Source of the DNA: JABMRP01 sp964444795
GTDB taxonomy: Bacteria; Planctomycetota; Planctomycetia; Pirellulales; Thermoguttaceae
Reading direction: 5' to 3'
NCBI GenBank assembly: GCA_964444795.1
Contig: CAYUIQ010000179.1
Coordinates: 1 to 19,008 of the forward strand
DNA: 19,008 bases
Both the position numbers and the translations under genes were made by a program. This document shows positions 14,269 through 19,008 of the stretch, one piece after another (the first letter of the stretch is position 1; each line of letters begins with the position of its first letter). Under the pieces are notes generated by a model. That model was not told the DNA's origin and searched no databases. It saw only the letters and a program-made list of their open reading frames with translations.

Positions 14269-15657
14269 TTAGAGCGTCCATTCCTGCCGGTACTCTTGAT
14301 ACAGGGCGGCCTGGGCGGCCTCGTTGTCCAGTGCCTTGCCGGTTACCGGGTCATAGGTGAAAGGCTGGCCGACCAGTGTGGCGACGTTGCCCAACATGAG
14401 GAACTCCGTCAGCGGCCCGGAAATTGCGAAGTCGGAAGCCGTTTTCCCTCGGCCGCGGATGGCGCCGAGCCACTGGCGTTCATGGCCGTCGCCGCGGACC
14501 TCGTCCAACAGTTCGGCCTCGCCCAGTTCGGCCGGATAGACGTCCCACGTGTCGCCGTAGTGTGTCGCGTTGAGTTTCCCCTTGGTGCCGATGAAGGCCG
14601 AACCTCCATGCACCCACCAAGGCTTGGGATTCTTGTTGCGCCATTCGGGAAGGCCGCCCAGGGCCTTCTCGATGAAGTGCATCGTCCGCTTGTGCCAGGT
14701 AAACGTCAACGGCGGCGATTTGCCGCGCGCGGGAACGTCATAACGGACCACCTCCCACGGAGGAAAGCCGACGGTGCATACGGCGGGAACGGTGGGCACG
14801 ATTCGAATGGAACGATTCTCGCGGGGCACGTCGGTCGCGTCCCAAAGCTGGTGGATCTTGGCGGCCATAAACGGTAAGGCAGCCGAGTGGGGCGCGCCCC
14901 AACCCAGGTTGCTGCTGAAGAAGTCGCGCCAGCGCTTCCACTTTTCGTACCACTGGTCGTTGTAGTCTCGCTGCGCTGCCCCGGCCAGCCAAAGATCCCA
15001 ATTGAGACCTTTGGGGACCGGCTGCGATCCCACGGGCGGCGTGAGATCGCGTCCGCCGGCGCGCGGACTGTCGCCCCGAGGCTCGTGGCCACCGCCCCAA
15101 ACGTGAATCTCAGTCACGTCGCCCAGCAACCCGGCCTGGATGAGCGTCTTGGCCTGTTGAAACGTCTTCCGCGAACTGCCCTGGTTGCCCATCTGCGTGG
15201 CGACGTTGTGTTTCAGGGCAAGCTGGCGCATCCCACGGGCCTCATGGGGCAGGCGCGTCAGAGGCTTCTCACCGAAGACGTGCTTGCCCGCCTTGATGGC
15301 CGTGGCCATGATGACGGCGCGGCTGAATTCCGGCGTGGCCACGATCACCCCGTCGATGTCCTTCTGCTTGTCCAGCATGACGCGGAAATCTTCGTACTTG
15401 GGCAGATCGGGAAACTTGCCGTATGCCTCAGCGGCACGCTGGGCGTTCACGTCGCACAGCGCCACGCCGCGCATGGCACGGTCTCGTTCCAGCAGACCGA
15501 CGAACCAGGAACCCCGCCCCGAGACACCCACAACGGCGATGCCAACCTGTTCATTGGCCCGATACGAGCCGGCGCTGATACGCGGCAGAAGTAATGGACC
15601 GGCTCCGAGCACAGTGGCGCCGGCCAGAAAGCGACGCCGGGAAATGGAACGTGTCAT
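14269..15657 (-). CDS. Tat-exported Gfo/Idh/MocA family oxidoreductase
   Basis: The product has 462 residues and starts at 15657 with GGAG upstream. The N-terminus has a twin-arginine signal (SRRRFLAGATVLGAGPLLL), so the protein is folded with its cofactor before export. A Rossmann NAD(P)-binding domain follows (GIAVVGVSGRGSW at ~37-49, ALCDVN), then IDGVIVATPE and the family motif GEKPLTR, with the catalytic Lys expected in EKP. The C-terminal alpha/beta domain includes GLNWDLWLAGA and HGGSAFIGTKGK, typical of the planctomycete subgroup. Relatives oxidise or otherwise convert sugars; the substrate here is unknown. It lies 30 bp downstream of the ThuA gene in the same operon, a frequent planctomycete pairing. 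Confidence 0.9.
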   Translation of the reverse strand: MTRSISRRRFLAGATVLGAGPLLLPRISAGSYRANEQVGIAVVGVSGRGSWFVGLLERDRAMRGVALCDVNAQRAAEAYGKFPDLPKYEDFRVMLDKQKDIDGVIVATPEFSRAVIMATAIKAGKHVFGEKPLTRLPHEARGMRQLALKHNVATQMGNQGSSRKTFQQAKTLIQAGLLGDVTEIHVWGGGHEPRGDSPRAGGRDLTPPVGSQPVPKGLNWDLWLAGAAQRDYNDQWYEKWKRWRDFFSSNLGWGAPHSAALPFMAAKIHQLWDATDVPRENRSIRIVPTVPAVCTVGFPPWEVVRYDVPARGKSPPLTFTWHKRTMHFIEKALGGLPEWRNKNPKPWWVHGGSAFIGTKGKLNATHYGDTWDVYPAELGEAELLDEVRGDGHERQWLGAIRGRGKTASDFAISGPLTEFLMLGNVATLVGQPFTYDPVTGKALDNEAAQAALYQEYRQEWTL

Positions 15658-15687
15658 GGTCTGTTTCTCCAGATAACGGCTCTCGCG

Positions 15688-16620
15688 CTAATCCTTGGGC
15701 GCCGCGTCCGCCGGCAGATCGCCCAGGGCATACTGAATGCCGGCCAGATAATGCATCAGGACGGCCGGATTCGTGTAGGCCGCCTTCGTGTGCCCCAGCG
15801 TACAGTGGAAGACGCGGCCTTTGCCGTACGTGCGAACCCAACTGAGTGCGTAGTCGCCGTCTTCGCGCAGCTTGGGGTCTTCCGTCTTGTCCAGATCGAG
15901 GCTGAGCAAGACGCGGATGTTCTGTCGCGTCATCGGCTCGCGCGTCAGCGGCGTGCGGAACACGTAAATCTCGTCATGCACCACGAAGCCCTTTCCGGCC
16001 AGCGGCGTGCAGAGGGGATGGCCCGGCTCGTCGGGCTTGACCCACCAAGCGCCGCCGCGGTGGCCCGCGATCTGGCCGCCGTACATTTCGGCCAGTTCCT
16101 TCAGGTCGTCACGGATGGCGGTCGCCCCGTGAATGCCGACGAGCCCTTTGCCCGACGCAACGAAATCGACCAGGCTCTTTGTCAGCAGCGGCTCGCGCTC
16201 CTTGGCCGCGGCTTGCGCTTCCGGGTCGAGTTGCTCGAAATCCCACGGCAGCATGGGCGCCCGCTCGTGGGTGTTGTTCATGAGCACGACGTCGAACTGC
16301 TGGAGGCTCTCCGGAAGAAACATCGCCGGATCGCCGCTGGAGACGGCCTCGAAGGCGCCCGTCTTTCGCCCCAGGATCTCCATTGCCTTGAAGCAGCAAG
16401 CGGCCGACTCGGGGTGCGTCGGCACGCGGCCGTAGACCAGCACCTTTCGCGTCTTCTTGGGCGGAACGATCGGGGCCTTGGGCGCCGCCTCTTCGATGGC
16501 CTTGAGGGTCGCGTCGGAAACAACGTACGTGCGGTCGCTCTTTGGCTGGGCCATCGCCTGTGCCGCAAGCATCCACGAAAGCGAGAATGCGAAAGCCGTC
16601 AAAATGATAACGTGCTTCAT
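15688..16620 (-). CDS. Secreted ThuA-domain protein (trehalose-utilisation-like)
   Basis: The product has 310 residues; ATG 16620 follows a strong AAGGAGG at 8-nt spacing. A signal peptide (MKHVIILTAFAFSLSWMLAAQAMA) precedes a class I glutamine-amidotransferase-like fold of the ThuA type: KVLVYGRVPTHPESA, FDVVLMNNTHE, GKGLVGIHGAT, HDEIYVF, and the C-terminal GRVFHCTLGHT. ThuA proteins accompany sugar oxidoreductases and are thought to act in keto-sugar metabolism, but the reaction is not established. It is first in a two-gene operon with the Gfo/Idh/MocA oxidoreductase and has its own promoter-like sequence at 16691-16719. Confidence 0.88.
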   Translation of the reverse strand: MKHVIILTAFAFSLSWMLAAQAMAQPKSDRTYVVSDATLKAIEEAAPKAPIVPPKKTRKVLVYGRVPTHPESAACCFKAMEILGRKTGAFEAVSSGDPAMFLPESLQQFDVVLMNNTHERAPMLPWDFEQLDPEAQAAAKEREPLLTKSLVDFVASGKGLVGIHGATAIRDDLKELAEMYGGQIAGHRGGAWWVKPDEPGHPLCTPLAGKGFVVHDEIYVFRTPLTREPMTRQNIRVLLSLDLDKTEDPKLREDGDYALSWVRTYGKGRVFHCTLGHTKAAYTNPAVLMHYLAGIQYALGDLPADAAPKD

Positions 16621-16690
16621 TGTCGGTGCCTCCTTCAGCCCGAGGGGTTAGCGATTGGGGTTCACTTCCTCTTCCCGCCCCGCAAGCACG

Positions 16691-16719
16691 ATCATACCCA
16701 AATCGCTTCCACCGTTCAA
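16691..16719 (-). promoter_or_regulatory. Sigma70-like promoter of the ThuA-oxidoreductase operon
   Basis: On the minus strand TTGAAC (16714-16719) and TATGAT (16691-16696) are exactly 17 bp apart. The -10 matches 5 of 6 and the -35 4 of 6 consensus bases. The leader before ATG 16620 would be about 64 nt. Confidence 0.55.
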
Positions 16720-16781
16720 TTTAATGTCGGTCCTTCCATTGTCGCTCTCGTCCGATTTCTCGACGCCACGCGACGGAATCC

Positions 16782-16810
16782 TTGCGATCTCCCCCTCCAA
16801 GGCGTATCAT
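16782..16810 (+). promoter_or_regulatory. Sigma70-like promoter of the second sulfatase gene
   Basis: TTGCGA (16782-16787) and TATCAT (16805-16810) are 17 bp apart, with 5 of 6 matches in the -10 and 4 of 6 in the -35. The leader to GTG 16890 would be about 73 nt. It faces away from the minus-strand promoter, whose -35 lies 62 bp to the left. Confidence 0.5.
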
Positions 16811-16877
16811 CACGTGAGTTCTGGGCAGGACGGAACGATGGCCGTGTCCGCTCCACGAACTCCCCGGCGTTTCATTC

Positions 16878-16882
16878 AGGAG
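16878..16882 (+). promoter_or_regulatory. Shine-Dalgarno fixing a GTG start
   Basis: AGGAG lies 7 nt before GTG 16890, where the signal peptide of the sulfatase begins; this supports GTG as the start codon. Confidence 0.75.
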
Positions 16883-16889
16883 AATCCCG

Positions 16890-18323
16890 GTGAAACATCT
16901 CAGCGTAATCCTCGTATTTCTCTTAGGCGTGGCGGCCGCCTCGACGACACGTGGGGCCCAGCGTTCGGTTGCCCAGCGTCCGAACATCATATTTATCATG
17001 GCGGACGATTTGGGATATGGGCAACTCGGATGCTACGGGCAGCGGAGAATTCGCACGCCTCATTTGGATCGCATGGCAGCGGAAGGAACGCGGTTTACGC
17101 AAGTCTACGCCGGACATTGTGTCTGCGCTCCCTCGCGAAGCGTCCTGATGACCGGCAAGCACACGGGCCACACGTCGGTGCGCGCCAATGGGGGCGGATC
17201 GCCGCTCTTGCCGGAGGATGTCACCGTGGCCGAAGTGCTTAAGGATGCCGGTTACGCAACCGGCGCATTTGGGAAGTGGGGGCTGGGCGACCATGGAACC
17301 ACCGGCGCTGCCTACCGGCAAGGCTTCGACGAGTTCTACGGATATCTCCATCAGGTCCATGCTCATTTCTACTATCCGTGGTTTCTCTGGAGGAATGACC
17401 GCAAGCACGAGTTGCGCGAAAACGTGGGAGAACGTCAATCAGTCTACTCGCACGACTTGATCGCCACCGAGTCGCTCGATTTCATTCGCCGCCAGAAGAA
17501 CGGCCCATTCTTTCTCTACGTGCCCTTCACCATACCACATTTCGAACTGTTGGTGCCGGAGGAGTCATTGGCCGAATACTCGGGCAAGTTTCCCGAACCG
17601 ATACCTTACGTTGATCCCCGCAAACACTACGGCGACCAGCCCGCTCCCCGAGCGGCGCTGGCCGCGATGATCACTCGGATGGATCGCGACGTTGGCCGTA
17701 TCTTGGCTCTGGTGAAGGAACTCGGTATCGACGAAAACACGATCGTCTTCTTCACCAGCGACAATGGCGGCTATCGGCTGGCGGAGGACTTCTTCGGCGG
17801 CAACGGACCTTTGCGCGGTGGCAAGGGAACCTTCTATGAAGGCGGTCTACGTGTCCCCATGATAGTTCGCTGGCCGGGGAAGATCGCCGCCAGTGCAACC
17901 GACGACTTCATTTGGACGTTCTGGGACGTCATGCCGACATTGGCCGATCTGGCGGGCGCGAAGACGCCGCCGGGAATCGATGGTGTATCCGTTGCGCCGC
18001 GTCTGTTGGGGAGGGAACAAGAGCAGCCTGATCGCCTTCTCTATTGGGAGAAGATCCCCCAGGGACGAGGTGGCACGGCACCATGGTCGCAGGCGATCCG
18101 ATGGGGCAAGTGGAAGGCGATCCGGCACAAGCCTCGTTTGCCTTTGGAACTCTATGACCTTGCGCAAGACGTCGGCGAGGCCGACGACGTCGCCGACGAG
18201 CATCCTGGCGTGATTCAGCGGATCGAGGACCGTCTGAAGACCGTGCGGAGCGTCTCCCGCACCTATCCGGCGGAAGAACCCAGTTGGGGCTATCATCGAT
18301 TAGAGACCGGCTATGTGAAGTAG
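16890..18323 (+). CDS. Secreted type I sulfatase (arylsulfatase / N-acetylgalactosamine-6-sulfatase-like)
   Basis: The product has 477 residues starting at GTG 16890. Signal peptide MKHLSVILVFLLGVAAASTT is followed by RPNIIFIMADDLGYG (metal ligands Asp39, Asp40) and the sulfatase signature CAPSR with the formylglycine Cys79, then LMTGKHTGH. GAFGKWGLG holds the usual active-site Lys, and FFTSDNGG supplies Asp291-Asn292 for the calcium site. GGKGTFYEGGLRVPMIVRWPG and the C-terminal LYDLAQD complete the family pattern. The length is normal for the arylsulfatase A/GALNS-like group, which is distinct from the iduronate-2-sulfatase-like domain at 2062-3423. The enzyme removes sulfate esters from a polysaccharide outside the cytoplasm and requires a formylglycine-generating enzyme. 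The sugar specificity is unknown. Confidence 0.93.
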   Translation: MKHLSVILVFLLGVAAASTTRGAQRSVAQRPNIIFIMADDLGYGQLGCYGQRRIRTPHLDRMAAEGTRFTQVYAGHCVCAPSRSVLMTGKHTGHTSVRANGGGSPLLPEDVTVAEVLKDAGYATGAFGKWGLGDHGTTGAAYRQGFDEFYGYLHQVHAHFYYPWFLWRNDRKHELRENVGERQSVYSHDLIATESLDFIRRQKNGPFFLYVPFTIPHFELLVPEESLAEYSGKFPEPIPYVDPRKHYGDQPAPRAALAAMITRMDRDVGRILALVKELGIDENTIVFFTSDNGGYRLAEDFFGGNGPLRGGKGTFYEGGLRVPMIVRWPGKIAASATDDFIWTFWDVMPTLADLAGAKTPPGIDGVSVAPRLLGREQEQPDRLLYWEKIPQGRGGTAPWSQAIRWGKWKAIRHKPRLPLELYDLAQDVGEADDVADEHPGVIQRIEDRLKTVRSVSRTYPAEEPSWGYHRLETGYVK

Positions 18324-18408
18324 GTAGCTTCGAGGGATCATGTGAAGAGACAATGAGTTCTTCCGAGCGACCACGATTCCAAATCGAGAGAGTGACCGAG
18401 AGAACACC

Positions 18409-19008
18409 ATGACTCATAAACCGCGAATCATCTTTGTCACTGCCAAGGAATTGAGCGCCGCCGTGTCCGCCAAGAAAAGGATCCTCCAACTAAGCCTGTT
18501 GCTGGGCCTGCTCGTGCTTGCTCCTCGATTGGCGCATGCCGGCAATACGCGCCTGGCGATCCGCGGGAGTCACATCCTGCTGGGCGGTCGGCCGGTCAAG
18601 GTCATCGGATTGCGTTGCTCCAATGCCTTGATCAGCGATGCCACGGCCGATGATCTGATCGCGGCGCTCGATCGCTACCGGGCGTACGGCGTCAACACGG
18701 TTTCCGTCTTTCTCATGGGGTCGAGATTCGGCAACGTAAAAGGCTATTTACCGGACGGCTCTCTGAATCCCGTTTATCGGGAGCGGCTGGCGAGGATTCT
18801 GCGGGCGACCGACCAGCGAGGCATGATGACGATCGTTGGTTGTCTCTATTGGAGCACCTCCAAAGCCAAAGAGGACCTGTCCGCCTGGACTCAGACCGAC
18901 GCCGATCGAGCGGTGGGCAACACGGCACGATGGTTGGCCGACGAGGGATTTACGCACGTCATTCTCGATCCCGACAACGAGGGCATGGCGGTCAGGGCCA
19001 ACGACTGG
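18409..19008 (+). CDS. Secreted TIM-barrel glycosidase-like protein, N-terminal part (3' end outside window)
   Basis: ATG 18409 opens a frame of 200 codons with no stop before the window ends. The first ~22 residues are polar and are followed by a hydrophobic export segment (RILQLSLLLGLLVLAPRLAHA), so the signal is long or the true start is an internal GTG at 18475. The mature part begins like cellulase/GH5-type clan GH-A barrels: HILLGGRPVKVIGLRCSN, a helix-strand unit AYGVNTVSVFLMG, then RGMMTIVGCLYW and HVILDPDNEGM, where Asn-Glu could be a strand-4 pair. A weak GAGAG is the only Shine-Dalgarno-like sequence. It follows the sulfatase by 85 bp on the same strand and may share its transcript. 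The family is provisional because the catalytic half is missing. Confidence 0.7.
   Translation, partial: MTHKPRIIFVTAKELSAAVSAKKRILQLSLLLGLLVLAPRLAHAGNTRLAIRGSHILLGGRPVKVIGLRCSNALISDATADDLIAALDRYRAYGVNTVSVFLMGSRFGNVKGYLPDGSLNPVYRERLARILRATDQRGMMTIVGCLYWSTSKAKEDLSAWTQTDADRAVGNTARWLADEGFTHVILDPDNEGMAVRANDW

Noticed and set aside
15751..16893. A 380-codon plus-strand frame opposite the ThuA gene
   Set aside because: It mirrors the ThuA coding sequence, runs through the divergent promoters, and has no recognisable domain or export signal.

Overview
The window looks like a carbohydrate-degradation region of a planctomycete chromosome. It has high-GC coding sequence, two type I sulfatases, a heparinase-type lyase, a Tat-exported Gfo/Idh/MocA oxidoreductase beside a ThuA-domain protein, a FAD-dependent oxidoreductase of the kind abundant in Planctomycetota, and the DWPQF-type start of a PQQ/BamB-like propeller. 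The lineage is inferred from this gene mix; no rRNA, tRNA or marker gene is present. Almost every product begins with a Sec or Tat signal, so the locus serves the periplasm or exterior. There are no transporters, regulators, integrases, insertion sequences, CRISPR arrays or RNA genes that I can recognise.

Layout. (1) 1-6633, plus strand: the 3' end of a FAD-dependent oxidoreductase; a 50-codon fossil of a PQQ-propeller gene overlapping the next start; one long frame joining a glycoside-hydrolase-like TIM barrel to an iduronate-2-sulfatase-like domain; then a 1001-residue heparinase II/III-like lyase with a C-terminal LamG domain. Together these fit removal of sulfate from, and cleavage of, a sulfated uronic-acid polysaccharide. 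(2) 6827-10790, minus strand: a two-gene operon with a 13-bp gap, encoding a CE15-like glucuronoyl esterase then a GH51-like glycosidase, which fits glucurono(arabino)xylan. (3) 11074-14250, plus strand: an esterase gene broken by an in-frame TGA and preceded by a second, foreign signal-peptide leader; a serine beta-lactamase-fold hydrolase; then about 420 bp of gene debris holding 3'-terminal pieces of two genes in opposite orientations. (4) 14269-16620, minus strand: ThuA-like protein followed by a Gfo/Idh/MocA oxidoreductase. (5) 16890-19008, plus strand: a second sulfatase, then the 5' part of a TIM-barrel glycosidase-like gene that leaves the window. Good sigma70-like promoters face away from each other between (4) and (5).

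The most unusual aspect is repeated gene decay and joining: a truncated propeller gene sharing ATGA with the next start, a GH-sulfatase fusion in which the sulfatase has lost its own signal peptide, two stacked signal peptides before a nonsense-interrupted esterase, and head-on gene remnants at 13.8-14.25 kb. I see no mobile element that explains these junctions, so deletion-type recombination is the simplest reading. I do not see a clear new defence or mobile system here.
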